64,000 nt of DNA from Streptomyces morookaense (GTDB lineage Bacteria > Actinomycetota > Actinomycetes > Streptomycetales > Streptomycetaceae): assembly GCF_013030945.1 (NCBI RefSeq), contig NZ_JABBXF010000021.1:1-64000 (forward strand), written 5' to 3'. The position numbers were made by a program, and so were the translations under genes. Of the stretch, positions 45,779-54,782 are shown piece after piece. A model generated the notes under the pieces. It saw nothing but the letters and a program-made list of their open reading frames with translations, made no database searches and was not told the DNA's origin. How positions within the stretch are numbered: the stretch's first letter is position 1; each line of letters begins with the position of its first letter.

Positions 45779-47716
45779 ATGAAAAACCTGAGGCGGAGAC
45801 CACGGGTATTCCTGGTCTCGCTCGTCGCCCTGGTGGCCGCCGCACTGTTCGGCGGCTTCGTGCTTTCCGGCGGCGCACAGGCGTCGATAGCCGGGCCGGG
45901 CGGCAGGAAGCCCGGAGCGTCGCACGCACTCAAGGGCGTCGGACCCGCCGCCCTTTCCGCCGCCGGCACCAAGAACCTGAAGGCCTGGGCCGCCGACCAG
46001 TTGAAGACCGACGGGCAGCGGCGCAATCACGCGCTCGTCGTCCGGGCCGCGGTCCCGGCGAAATCGGCCCCGGCGAATGCGGTCCGGAACAACAAGGCGA
46101 CCGCGGCCGAGCCGGCCGCCTTCAGGACCACGGCGGCCAAGGCCACCACCGCCAGGACCGTCACCGTCAAGCCCCTCGCGGCGACCGCCGCCACCGGCAC
46201 CTCGGCGCTCGTCCTCTACGACACCACGGGCCCGTACGGCTCCCTCGGTGAGCTCTACGCCATGGCTCTCGCCAACCTCTCCGGCCACTTCGGCACCGTG
46301 ACCTCCAAGCCCGTCTCCGCCTACACGGCCGGGATGGTCGAGCAGTACACCGCCACCATCTATGTCGGCTCGACGTACTACGGCGGTTCCATCCCGGACG
46401 CGATTCCCGCGGCGTTCTACCAGGACGTCATGGCGACCTCCAAGCCGGTCACCTGGATCGGCGACAACATCTGGAACATGGCGAACACCGACGGGATCCC
46501 CGCCTTCGAGCAGAAGTACGGCTGGGACCCCACCAACTCGTACTTCGAGGTCAACGGGTCCGTCGGCAACATCAACCAGGTCTCGTACAAGGGCCGGACG
46601 CTGACCCGTACCATCCCGACCGGCTACGACGGCGGCATCCTGCACCCCGCGATCCTCAGCGGCGCCGGCTATCCGCAGGTCACCCAGCTCGCGCAGGCCA
46701 CCGACGCCAACTCCGGGGCCACCAGCCCCTGGGCGATCCGTTCGGGGAACCTCACCTACGTGACGGAGATCCCCTTCACCTACGTCTCCGAGTCCGACCG
46801 CGTCATCGTCATGGAGGACCTCCTCTTCGACGCGCTCGCCCCGGCCACCACCGAGCGGCACCGGGCGTTCGTCCGGCTCGAGGACATCAGCCCCGGCTCG
46901 GACCCGACGCAGCTGCGCACCATGGCCGACTACCTGTACTCGCAGAAGATCCCCTACGGGATCAACGTCATCCCCGAGTACACCGACCCCAGGGGCGTCT
47001 ACAACAACGGTGTCCCGCAGACGATCACCCTGGCCCAGGCCCCGCAAGTGGTCGCCGCGCTCAAGTACATGCTCGCGCACGGCGCGGTGCTGATGAACCA
47101 CGGCTTCACCCACCAGTACAGCAACGTCAACAACCCCTACACGGGTGTCACCGCCGACGACTTCGAGTTCTTCCGCGCCCACATCGACGCGAACAACAAC
47201 GTCGTCTACGACGGCCCGCCGGCCGAGGACTCCACGGTCTGGGCGCAGACCCGGGTCACCTCCGCCCTCGGACTGTTCGCCGCGGCCGGACTGCCCAAGC
47301 CCGCGCTGTGGACCACCCCGCACTACGCCGCCTCGGCGCCCGACTACCGCGTCTTCGGGCAGAACTACACGGCGCGGCTGGAGCGTTCGCTGTACTTCGC
47401 GGGAACGCTGAGCGGCGGCGCGGTGAACGCCTCCCAGTACATCGGCCAGTTCTTCCCGTACGCGGTGAAGGACGTCTACGGTACGACCGTGCTCCCCGAG
47501 AACCTCGGCAACTACGAGCCGGTGCCCTACAACAACCACCCGGCCCGGCTGCCCGCCGACCTGATCGCGGCGGCCAAGGCCAACCTGGCGGTGCGTGACG
47601 GCGTGGCCAGCTTCTTCTACCACCCGTACTACGACGTGACACCGCTGCAGCAGACGATCGACGGCATCAAGGCCCTCGGTTACACCTTCGTCGGTCCCAT
47701 GGACCTGGCCCAGTGA
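45779..47716 (+). CDS. Secreted DUF2334 polysaccharide-deacetylase-like protein
   Basis: ATG at 45779 follows GGGGGGA by 7 bases and gives 645 residues. A Sec-type signal (MKNLRRRPRVFLVSLVALVA to GGAQASI) is followed by an Ala/Lys-rich linker to about residue 135. A flavodoxin-like or glutaminase-like region follows (ALVLYDTTGPYGSLGELYAM). The DUF2334 catalytic domain begins at HRAFVRLEDISPGSDPTQL (Asp in metal-motif position) and continues with IPYGINVIPEYTDP, GAVLMNHGFTHQYSN (two His) and ALWTTPHYAASAPDY. This is the CE4-like NodB fold, expected to de-N-acetylate a glycan. It is coupled by GTGA to the glycosidase gene. Confidence 0.88.
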   Translation: MKNLRRRPRVFLVSLVALVAAALFGGFVLSGGAQASIAGPGGRKPGASHALKGVGPAALSAAGTKNLKAWAADQLKTDGQRRNHALVVRAAVPAKSAPANAVRNNKATAAEPAAFRTTAAKATTARTVTVKPLAATAATGTSALVLYDTTGPYGSLGELYAMALANLSGHFGTVTSKPVSAYTAGMVEQYTATIYVGSTYYGGSIPDAIPAAFYQDVMATSKPVTWIGDNIWNMANTDGIPAFEQKYGWDPTNSYFEVNGSVGNINQVSYKGRTLTRTIPTGYDGGILHPAILSGAGYPQVTQLAQATDANSGATSPWAIRSGNLTYVTEIPFTYVSESDRVIVMEDLLFDALAPATTERHRAFVRLEDISPGSDPTQLRTMADYLYSQKIPYGINVIPEYTDPRGVYNNGVPQTITLAQAPQVVAALKYMLAHGAVLMNHGFTHQYSNVNNPYTGVTADDFEFFRAHIDANNNVVYDGPPAEDSTVWAQTRVTSALGLFAAAGLPKPALWTTPHYAASAPDYRVFGQNYTARLERSLYFAGTLSGGAVNASQYIGQFFPYAVKDVYGTTVLPENLGNYEPVPYNNHPARLPADLIAAAKANLAVRDGVASFFYHPYYDVTPLQQTIDGIKALGYTFVGPMDLAQ

Positions 47717-48774
47717 ACGCGATGAAGAGGGCGGCCGCGGTGCTGTCGGCCCTGGCCGCCCTCTTCGTCGCAGGCTGTTCGTCCGGCGGCGGCGACGCAG
47801 CGCCGCCCGACCACGGCAGCAGCAGCCACCCCGACGACAGGAAGGGAAACGGGATGCGCGGCATGACGCTCCCGTCGTGGAACACCGACGACTACAGCAG
47901 CCCCCAAGCCGGCATCTACCTCAAGCAGATCGCCTCCGCCGGTGCCCGCTGGGTGGTCTTCACCCCCACCTGGTACCAGGACAAGGTCACCGACTCGGCG
48001 ATCCGCACCACCGAGGAGACCGCCGACGACAGCAGTCTGCGGCACATCATCGGCCTCGCCCACTCTGCCGGCCTCAAGACCATGATCAAGCCGCATATCG
48101 ACCTGGTGAAGGGCGGCGACCGCGCCGAGATCAGACCGCGCGACCCGGACGCGTGGTTCGGCGCGTACGAGCGCTGCATCACGCACTACGCCGACCTCGC
48201 CACCGCCACCGGCGTGGAACAGTTCGCCGTCGGCACGGAGCTGGCGGGCACCTCGCAGGACGGCGACCACTGGGGCGAGGTCGTCGCGGCCGTCCGCAAG
48301 CACTACAAGGGCCCGCTCACCTATGCGGCCAACTACGACGAGTACAAGAAGATCCCCTTCTGGCGCGACCTCGACGTCATCGGCATCGACGCGTACTGGC
48401 CGCTGGGCGACAAGGCCACGACGGACACGGCGCGACTGCGCCAGGCGTGGCAGCCGATCGCCGAGGAACTCGCGGCGTTCTCGGCGAAGCAGGGCCGCAA
48501 GATCCTCTTCACGGAGGCGGGTTACGTCAGCCAGAAGGGCTCGACCACGGCGCCGTACTCCTGGACCGTCAGCAAGCGGGACGGCGACGCCGAACAGGCC
48601 GCCGCCTACGAGGCGTTGCTGGCGACGTTCAACGGCAAGCCGTGGTGGGCCGGGGTCTGCTGGTGGATGTGGGACGACTGGCCGGACGCGGGGGAGACGG
48701 CGAAGCGGCTCGCCTACACGCCGCACGGGAAGTCGGCGGAGAAGGTGCTGCGCAGGTGGTGGGGGCACGGCTGA
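47713..48774 (+). CDS. Lipoprotein glycoside hydrolase (GH113-like barrel)
   Basis: GTG at 47713 overlaps the DUF2334 stop. The 353-residue product has a lipobox LAALFVAGCSS (Cys 22) and a TIM barrel. Probable acid/base and nucleophile glutamates are Glu 176 in FAVGTELAGTS and Glu 268 in ILFTEAGYVSQKG. WVVFTPTWYQDKV, GLKTMIKPHIDL, VIGIDAYWPLG and WWAGVCWWMWDDW complete a GH113/GH-A style pattern. It probably cleaves the polymer made by this locus or its host-wall target. The family number is an inference. Confidence 0.85.
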   Translation: MNAMKRAAAVLSALAALFVAGCSSGGGDAAPPDHGSSSHPDDRKGNGMRGMTLPSWNTDDYSSPQAGIYLKQIASAGARWVVFTPTWYQDKVTDSAIRTTEETADDSSLRHIIGLAHSAGLKTMIKPHIDLVKGGDRAEIRPRDPDAWFGAYERCITHYADLATATGVEQFAVGTELAGTSQDGDHWGEVVAAVRKHYKGPLTYAANYDEYKKIPFWRDLDVIGIDAYWPLGDKATTDTARLRQAWQPIAEELAAFSAKQGRKILFTEAGYVSQKGSTTAPYSWTVSKRDGDAEQAAAYEALLATFNGKPWWAGVCWWMWDDWPDAGETAKRLAYTPHGKSAEKVLRRWWGHG

Positions 48775-48783
48775 GGCGGTGCG

Positions 48784-49650
48784 CTACGTGTCGCACTCCA
48801 GCACGGTCCCGCACAGCCCGCACCGCGCCCGCAGGTGCCCCGCAACCGCCACGCGGATCCGCTGATGGCATGTGGGGCACGGAAATGTGACCCGCACCGG
48901 ATCGCGCCCCTCGAAGGCGTACCCCGCATGGGCCGCCCCGGCGCGCCGGTCGCGCGCGTACCGGTGCCGCCCCCACCGCCCGGCAGCCGCCAGCGGCGGC
49001 TGCCGGGCGTCCTCCCGCGCCCGCGCGGCCCCGGCCGCGTACGCCTCGTACGCCTGCGGGCTGGTGAACCACGGCGCCGGGTCCTCCCCGAACACCAGCG
49101 CCCGTTTGGCGAGCACGTAGCCGAACTCCTCCGGCGTGAGATAGCCCAGCTTCTGCGTCGAGACCGACGACTCGCGGTACGCGTCCAGCAGCAGCCACCC
49201 CGCCCCGAGGTAGGCGGACGCCGTGTCCGTGAGGATCTCGTTGTCGCGGGTGCCCGCGAACTCCAGGCCGAGCCGGTGCAGACAGACGTGCATCACCTCG
49301 TGCGCGAGCGCCGCCCCGATGTCCCTGCGGTGGGTCTTGAAGCGCGGATTGAGCTCGATGAAGTACTCGGGTCCGGCGGCGAGTTCGACGCTGCCCGCGT
49401 GCCGCATCTCCCTGAAGCTGACGATCATCCGCGCGTCGGGCAGCCGCAGATGCCGCACCATGACGCCCGCGACGCGCTGGACGCCCAGGTAGGGGTCCTC
49501 GTCGTCGGAGAAGGCCACCTCGACGGGCAGCACGCTTGTGTCGAAGCTGCGCACGGTGTCGGGGGAGAGCCGCCTGTAGAGCGCGGTGATGGCCGACCGC
49601 ACGGTCTCCAGATGAGGGAACCCGTGCTGGATCTCGATGTCCGTGCCCAC
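48784..49650 (-). CDS. HEXXH metallopeptidase-like protein with C-terminal zinc ribbon
   Basis: GTG at 49650 (after GGGGGTGG) gives 288 residues; ATG at 49668 is an alternative. A zincin motif is present in ALAHEVMHVCLHRLG (His 117, Glu 118, His 121) with a possible third ligand Glu 138 in DNEILTD. The C-terminus carries a four-cysteine ribbon: FPCPTCHQRI (258, 261) and RCGLCGTVLEC (277, 280). There is no signal peptide, so it is probably cytosolic. The SprT-like layout (HEXXH plus ribbon) is notable, but overall similarity to SprT is not evident to me. Confidence 0.75.
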   Translation of the reverse strand: MGTDIEIQHGFPHLETVRSAITALYRRLSPDTVRSFDTSVLPVEVAFSDDEDPYLGVQRVAGVMVRHLRLPDARMIVSFREMRHAGSVELAAGPEYFIELNPRFKTHRRDIGAALAHEVMHVCLHRLGLEFAGTRDNEILTDTASAYLGAGWLLLDAYRESSVSTQKLGYLTPEEFGYVLAKRALVFGEDPAPWFTSPQAYEAYAAGAARAREDARQPPLAAAGRWGRHRYARDRRAGAAHAGYAFEGRDPVRVTFPCPTCHQRIRVAVAGHLRARCGLCGTVLECDT

Positions 49651-49867
49651 GCGTGACCACCCCCGCATCCACTCTACGGGCCCGGGCGACCCGGACGGCC
49701 CAGTCGCCGGAACCCCGCCCGGGTAACCCGTCCGCGCGACCTCGGGATGACCCGGACGAGCACGGATCATCCTTTCGGCCGAGCAGGGAATGGTCGGACA
49801 GTCGAGGTGTGCGGAGGGTGGAGGTCCGTAACGTAGGGGGGTACGCACCTGAAGGAAAGGCACCCCC

Positions 49868-50500
49868 GTGTCCGTGAAGTCCCGCATCGCCGCCGCCGCG
49901 GTTGTCGGCGCGGCCGCCGTCGCCCTCGCCGGGCCGGCGGCCATGGCCTCCGCAGCGGACAAGGACACCCGCCACGGACACCCGGCCACCGTCCACCAGG
50001 TGCAGCTCCCCGACGGCAGCCGGGCCCGGCTGCGCACCGGCGGCGACGGCACCAGCGTGACCGTCACCGGCGACGGCCGCCCGGCCCGCACCCTCGACGT
50101 CACCCGGCCCTCGGCCGACCTCGACCGGCTCCATCTGCGGATCATCGGCGGCGACACCGCGCGCCCCATGCTGCGCGCCCAGCTCGACGGCACCCGCGAG
50201 ACGAACTACTACGACTTCGCCTCCGGTTCCCTGCGGCACACCCCGGACCACCCGGCCGGCACCGGCCACCGCGCACACCATGCGCCCGCAGCGCACCGCC
50301 ACAGCCGGCACCACGAGCTGTCCGCCAACCCCGTCAAGCGCGTCGTCGACGCGGGCGAGGTCATCAAGGGCCGGCAGCACGACCTCGGCAAACCCGCCCT
50401 CGCGGGCGGCGCCGCGCTCCTCGCCCTCGGCGGCGGGGCCTACGGCGTCCGGCGCCTCGTGCTGCGCCGCAACGCGGCCCGGGCCCGGCAGGGCGCATGA
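49868..50500 (+). CDS. Secreted protein with C-terminal membrane anchor
   Basis: GTG at 49868 after AGGAAAGG gives 210 residues. The signal peptide is SRIAAAAVVGAAAVALAGPA with cleavage near AMASA. The middle is a small beta-rich domain (VHQVQLPDGSRARLRTGGDG and GTRETNYYDFASGSLRHTP) and a His-rich stretch (HRAHHAPAAHRHSRHHE). Near the end lies a hydrophobic segment (PALAGGAALLALGGGAYGV) followed by Arg residues, a cell-surface anchor. Function unknown; metal binding by the His tract is only a guess. Confidence 0.8.
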   Translation: MSVKSRIAAAAVVGAAAVALAGPAAMASAADKDTRHGHPATVHQVQLPDGSRARLRTGGDGTSVTVTGDGRPARTLDVTRPSADLDRLHLRIIGGDTARPMLRAQLDGTRETNYYDFASGSLRHTPDHPAGTGHRAHHAPAAHRHSRHHELSANPVKRVVDAGEVIKGRQHDLGKPALAGGAALLALGGGAYGVRRLVLRRNAARARQGA

Positions 50501-50644
50501 CGGCCCGCTGACCCCGCCGCCCGGCCGCAGCACGCTGCGGTTGCGGCCCCGGGACACCCCCGGTGACATGGCAGCACATGACAGGACACGGTCCGGCCCG
50601 GGCGCGGGACCGTACACGAACCGGCACGCAGGGACGAGGACAGC

Positions 50645-51322
50645 ATGGCGATCACGGTGGTCATCGCGGACGACCAGGAGATGGTCCGCACCGGCTTCCG
50701 GATGATCCTGGAGAGCCAGCCCGACATCGAGGTCGTGGCCGACGTCGTCGACGGCGAGGCGGCCCTGGAGGCCGTCGAGCGGTACCGGCCCGACGTGCTG
50801 CTCCTCGACATCCGGATGCCCAAGCTCGACGGCCTGGAGGTCACCCGCCGGCTCTCCGCCCTCTCCGCCGCCGACCCCGACCGTGCCCAGCGCCCCCGGA
50901 TCGTCATCGTCACCACCTTCGACCTGGACGAGTACGTGCACACCGCACTGCGCAACGGCGCCTCCGGCTTCCTGCTCAAGGACGCCAGTCCCGCGATGCT
51001 CGTCGAGGCCGTCCACGCCGCCGCCGTCGGCGACTCCCTCATCTCGCCCGCGATCACCGTCCGGCTGCTGCGCGACATGGCCCCCGCCGGCACGCCGAGC
51101 ACCGCCCGGCAGCCCTCCGAGCCGCTCACCGACCGCGAGGCCGACGTCGTGCGCTGCCTGGCGCGCGGCGCCACGAACGCCGAGATCGCCGCCGAACTGT
51201 TCGTCTCCCTGTCCACGGTCAAGACCCACCTGGCCAACGTGCAGATGAAGCTCGACGCCCGGAACCGGGTCGAGATCGCCGCCTGGGCCTGGGAGAGCGG
51301 GCTGGCCCCGGGCGGGACGTGA
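50645..51322 (+). CDS. LuxR-family (NarL/FixJ) response regulator
   Basis: This 225-residue regulator has a receiver domain with acidic pocket Asp 9/Asp 10 (VVIADDQEMVRTGF) and phospho-acceptor Asp 55 in DVLLLDIRMPKLDG. The conserved Lys is in FLLKDASPAML. The C-terminal LuxR helix-turn-helix is LTDREADVVRCLARGATNAE through LFVSLSTVKTHLANVQMKL. GGACGAGGAC precedes the ATG. Its stop overlaps the start of the kinase gene (GTGA), so the two form a two-component system. Confidence 0.95.
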   Translation: MAITVVIADDQEMVRTGFRMILESQPDIEVVADVVDGEAALEAVERYRPDVLLLDIRMPKLDGLEVTRRLSALSAADPDRAQRPRIVIVTTFDLDEYVHTALRNGASGFLLKDASPAMLVEAVHAAAVGDSLISPAITVRLLRDMAPAGTPSTARQPSEPLTDREADVVRCLARGATNAEIAAELFVSLSTVKTHLANVQMKLDARNRVEIAAWAWESGLAPGGT

Positions 51323-52515
51323 CCAGATGGGCCGGGTGGGCGGCCCGGCACCCCCGGCGGGCCGCCCTGGCCAAGGCCGCCTTCGGCCTCTTCCTGCTCG
51401 GCATCGTCGCCTTCGAGGGCGCCGTCCTGGCCCGGCAGCCCAGCCCGCCGCACGCCATGGTGCTCGCCGCGGGCGTGGCCGTCTGCCTGTGCGCCGTGCC
51501 GTACGGCTGGATCCCGCTGGAGGTACGGGCCTCCGTCGCCGTCGCCGTCTCGCTCACCACCTCCGCCGTCCTGATGACCGGCACCCACCCGGGCGTCGTC
51601 TGGGGCGCGGGCGAGGACATCGCCCTGCTCGTCCTGCTGACCGGCGTCGTCCAGCGCTGCGCCGCACGCGCCGCCGCGGTCCTCGGACCGCTGCTCGCGC
51701 TCGCCGCCGTCGCCGCGCCCATGCGCGACCTCAACCCGGCCCGGTTCACGGTGGTGTTCGGCACGCTGACCGCCGTCGTCGGCGGCTACTCGCTGCTGCT
51801 GCGCAGCCAGGCCGCGCAGCGCATGCGCGACATGGCGGCCGTGCGGACCGCCGAACGCCTGGAGCTCGCGCGGGAGCTGCACGACCTCGTGGCGCACCAC
51901 GTCACCGGCATCGCCGTGCAGGCGCAGGCCGCCCGCTTCACCTCCCTCGACGGCGACGCGGCCGCCCGGGCGTTCGAGCGCATCGAGACATCCGCGAGCG
52001 AGGCGCTCAGCGCGATGCGCCGCCTGGTGGGCGTGCTGCGCGAGGGCGAGGCCGAGACGGAGCCGGTCGCGGGCCTGCCCGAGGTCCGCGAACTGGCCGA
52101 GTCGTTCGCCCGCACGGGACCGCCCGTCGCCCTCTACATCGAGAAGGGCATGGAGACCTGGCTCCCCGCGGAGATCGCCGCGGGCGTGCACCGCGTCGTC
52201 CGCGAGGCCCTGACCAACGTCCGCAAGCACGCCGCCGATGCGACTGCGGTGCGCATCGGGGTGCGGGGGGTTGCCGACGGGGTGGAGCTGCGCATCGCCG
52301 ACGACGGCAAGCGCGCGGCGGCGCTCTCCGAGCAGGCGCTGGGCGGGGGGTTCGGCCTGATCGGCCTGGCCGAACGGGCCAAGGCGATGGGCGGCCGGCT
52401 GGCCGCGGGCCCCGCTCCCGAGGGGGGTTGGCAGGTGACGGCTGTCTTTCCGGTCGACCGTGCCCCGAAGGGGCGCGGGGAACTGCGCGACCGGCCCAGG
52501 ACGGCCCGCAGTTGA
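51319..52515 (+). CDS. Sensor histidine kinase (HisKA_3 type)
   Basis: GTG at 51319 overlaps the regulator stop and gives 398 residues. Five or six N-terminal membrane spans precede the dimerisation domain. His 188 in ERLELARELHDLVAHHVTGI is the phosphorylated residue. The ATPase domain has VREALTNVRKHAADATAV (N box), RIADDGK and GGGFGLIGLAERAKAMGGRL (G box). The last 16 residues (PKGRGELRDRPRTARS) come from a copy of the recurrent GC repeat rather than from the kinase fold. The signal sensed is unknown. Confidence 0.94.
   Translation: MTRWAGWAARHPRRAALAKAAFGLFLLGIVAFEGAVLARQPSPPHAMVLAAGVAVCLCAVPYGWIPLEVRASVAVAVSLTTSAVLMTGTHPGVVWGAGEDIALLVLLTGVVQRCAARAAAVLGPLLALAAVAAPMRDLNPARFTVVFGTLTAVVGGYSLLLRSQAAQRMRDMAAVRTAERLELARELHDLVAHHVTGIAVQAQAARFTSLDGDAAARAFERIETSASEALSAMRRLVGVLREGEAETEPVAGLPEVRELAESFARTGPPVALYIEKGMETWLPAEIAAGVHRVVREALTNVRKHAADATAVRIGVRGVADGVELRIADDGKRAAALSEQALGGGFGLIGLAERAKAMGGRLAAGPAPEGGWQVTAVFPVDRAPKGRGELRDRPRTARS
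52462..52511. repeat. Recurrent GC element overlapping the kinase 3' end
   Basis: gccccgaaggggc followed by GCGGGGAACTGCGCGACC and a tail ending CCCGCAG matches the copies at 20033 and 60132. Here it is translated as the C-terminal tail of the histidine kinase, whose TGA follows at 52513. Confidence 0.75.
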
Positions 52516-52583
52516 ACAACCGCGCGTTCGCCCCCGGCGCACCCCGGTGTCCCGTCGGCCCACTTCGGACCTAGCGTCCCCCC

Positions 52584-53270
52584 ATGGACTTCACCCACGT
52601 CACCGACCGCATCGGAATGCTCCGTTTCCCCGTCGGCCAGGCCTACGCCGTCCGGCTGCCCGCCGGCGGGTGGGCCCTCGTCGACGCCGGGCTGCCGGGG
52701 TACGCCGACGAGATCCTCGCCGCCCTCGACGGCGATGTGCGCGACATCGTGCTGACCCACGCCCACTTCGACCACACCGGCTCCGCCGCCGCCCTCGCCG
52801 CCGCCACCGGCGCCCGCGTGCTGGCCGGCGCCGCGGACGCACCCGTCGTCCGCGGCACCGCGCCCGGGCCGGAACCCGTCCTGCAGGACTGGGAGATACC
52901 GGTCTTCGAGGCCGTGCACGCGAACCTGCCGCTCCCGCACACGGCCCCGCCCTGCCCGGTCGACGTCGAACTCGTCGACGGCGACACCCTCGACTGGGGC
53001 GAGGAGGTCCGCGTCGTCCACGTCCCCGGCCACACGCCGGGCAGCATCGCCCTCCATCTGCCGTCCTCCGGCGTGCTGTTCACCGGGGACACGATCGCCA
53101 ACGTCCGGCAGCTGATGCCCGGCGTCTTCAACGTCGACCACGAGCGGGTGCTCGCGTCGTTCCGGCGGCAGGCCGAACTCGACGTGGAGACGGCGTGCTT
53201 CGGGCACGGGGACCCGATCGTCGGGGGAGCGGGGGCGGCACTGCGGGAGGTCGCGCTCGGGCTCAGTTGA
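52584..53270 (+). CDS. MBL-fold metallo-hydrolase
   Basis: This 228-residue protein has the metallo-beta-lactamase motif HxHxDH in VLTHAHFDHTG (His 59, His 61, Asp 63, His 64). VVHVPGHTPGSIALHL and LFTGDTIANVRQL supply further ligands, and CFGHGDPI the last His. The second metal Asp is in FTGD. The substrate is unknown. TAGCGT (52572-52577) lies 6 bases before the ATG, suggesting leaderless expression. Confidence 0.93.
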   Translation: MDFTHVTDRIGMLRFPVGQAYAVRLPAGGWALVDAGLPGYADEILAALDGDVRDIVLTHAHFDHTGSAAALAAATGARVLAGAADAPVVRGTAPGPEPVLQDWEIPVFEAVHANLPLPHTAPPCPVDVELVDGDTLDWGEEVRVVHVPGHTPGSIALHLPSSGVLFTGDTIANVRQLMPGVFNVDHERVLASFRRQAELDVETACFGHGDPIVGGAGAALREVALGLS

Positions 53271-54381
53271 GCAGGAGGACGGCCGTGAGCAGCGCGACCA
53301 GGAGCAGGACCGTCACCAACTGGCCGCCGCGGCTGCCGAAGTTGATGGTCCAGCCGATGCCGAAGCGCTTGGGCACGAAGACCGACGGGTCGTCGCGGTT
53401 GACGTAGAGGACGCCCGCCTTCCAGTACCGGTCGTCGTCCCGGTTCGCCACCGCCGTCCGGCCCGCTCCGTCGGATTCGTCGACCGTGAGCCGGCTGCCC
53501 TGTGCGCCGGTGCGCACCGCGATGAACACGACGACCAGAACGCCCAGCAGTACGGGCAGACCGGTGAGCGCGGCGTCCTGCGCGGCGGAGTGGCCGAGCA
53601 GCCCCCACATGGTCAGCGCGGTGCCCAGCAGCGACAGGTTCACGAAGGCCGCCAGGACGAGCAGTCCGCGCGCGGTCCAGCGGACGAAGCCGCGGTGCTG
53701 GGCGGCGGAGGCCCGCGGGTGCTCGGCGTCGAGGGACTGGCGGCTGCGCAGGGCGACGACGGCCGAGCCGGCCAGCAGCGCACCGACGGCGGCCTGGAGC
53801 AGCACCGGGGTGAACGCGGTGAGGACGGTGGTGGCGGCCCGGCCGTCGGCCCGGCCGTTGCCGTCCCAGTGCGTGACCAGGGTCGCCGGCAGGGCGGGGT
53901 AGCGCACTGCGCCGAGCACGGCCGTACCGGCGGTGATCACGGCGGCGGGGAGGGCCCAGGCCCAGGGGTAGCGCTCGGGGTCGGTCCGCAGGGCGGTGTC
54001 GACGGCAATGCCCTGCGGCACCCGGTCGAACCAGCCGTGCTCCGCCTTGGCGGCGGCGACCGTGCGGTGCGCGCGGTAGTAGACGGACCAGCACAGGGCG
54101 ACCATGGCGGCGACGGCGCAGGGCGGGACGACGGCGAGGGCGAGGGCCGAGCGTCCCGCGAGCAGGGTGCCGGCGGTGGCCGCGGCCGCGGTCGCGAGCC
54201 CGCCGGGCAGGACCCGGGCGCGGTAGCGACGCACGGCCGCGGCGATGACCGGCTCGCCGGCCCGGTCGCCGGGTATCCGCACCCCGAACGGCAGGCTGGG
54301 CTGGGCGAGTCCGGGCATGGCCCAGGCCAGCCCGGTGAGCAGCAGCAGCGCGGCGGCCTGGACGAGGACCAGCGCGGTCAT
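53263..54381 (-). CDS. DUF1648/DUF5808 membrane protein
   Basis: ATG at 54381 gives 372 residues with about eight membrane spans. A DUF1648 segment is recognisable in LPATLVTHWDGNGRADG. The C-terminal DUF5808 segment is DDRYWKAGVLYVNRDDPSVF followed by VPKRFGIGWTINFG. Such proteins are normally encoded with a GntR (YtrA-type) regulator and an ABC exporter. Here the start overlaps the stop of a truncated GntR gene (ATGA). Loss of that gene's promoter may leave this one poorly expressed. The 3' end overlaps the MBL gene by 8 bases. Confidence 0.85.
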   Translation of the reverse strand: MTALVLVQAAALLLLTGLAWAMPGLAQPSLPFGVRIPGDRAGEPVIAAAVRRYRARVLPGGLATAAAATAGTLLAGRSALALAVVPPCAVAAMVALCWSVYYRAHRTVAAAKAEHGWFDRVPQGIAVDTALRTDPERYPWAWALPAAVITAGTAVLGAVRYPALPATLVTHWDGNGRADGRAATTVLTAFTPVLLQAAVGALLAGSAVVALRSRQSLDAEHPRASAAQHRGFVRWTARGLLVLAAFVNLSLLGTALTMWGLLGHSAAQDAALTGLPVLLGVLVVVFIAVRTGAQGSRLTVDESDGAGRTAVANRDDDRYWKAGVLYVNRDDPSVFVPKRFGIGWTINFGSRGGQLVTVLLLVALLTAVLLLN

Positions 54382-54782
54382 GCGGTGCCTTGCCTTTCCC
54401 CCGTGCCGGGCCGGCCGGGCTCCCCGGCCGCGTCGGCTGCGAAGTCCTCCAGCAGCCCGGTGCACAGAGCGGTGATCTCTTCGGTGGTCAGTCCCTGCGC
54501 CCTGGCCTCGGCCAGGAGCGTGTGCGCCCTGGACCGCCAGTCGTCGGTGAAGCCGGGCGGCGGCGGGCCGGAGTTGTGGTCCCGGGAGACGACCGCGCCG
54601 TGCTTGCGGGTCAGTTGCAGCAGGCCTTCCCGGCGCAGCTGGTCGTAGGCCTTGTTGACGGTGTGGAAGTTGACGCCGCAGTCGGCGGCCAGGGCACGGG
54701 TGGACGGAAGCGAGGATCCGGCGGGCAGGGCGCCGGACGCGATCCCCCTGGCTTCGCTCGCGCTGGAGGGAGTGCGTGCCGG
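54378..54782 (-). pseudogene. GntR-family regulator, 5' end deleted
   Basis: The reverse frame reads a GntR winged-helix domain from ARGIASGALPAGSSLPSTRA through ADCGVNFHTVNKAYDQLRRE, then a C-terminal helix (EARAQGLTTEEITALCTGLL). A stop (TAG, 54783-54785) lies just upstream in frame, and no ATG, GTG or TTG occurs before the domain. The first ~20 residues and the promoter are therefore missing. It abuts, head to head, an ABC gene that has also lost its start, consistent with one deletion across the shared promoter. Confidence 0.85.
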
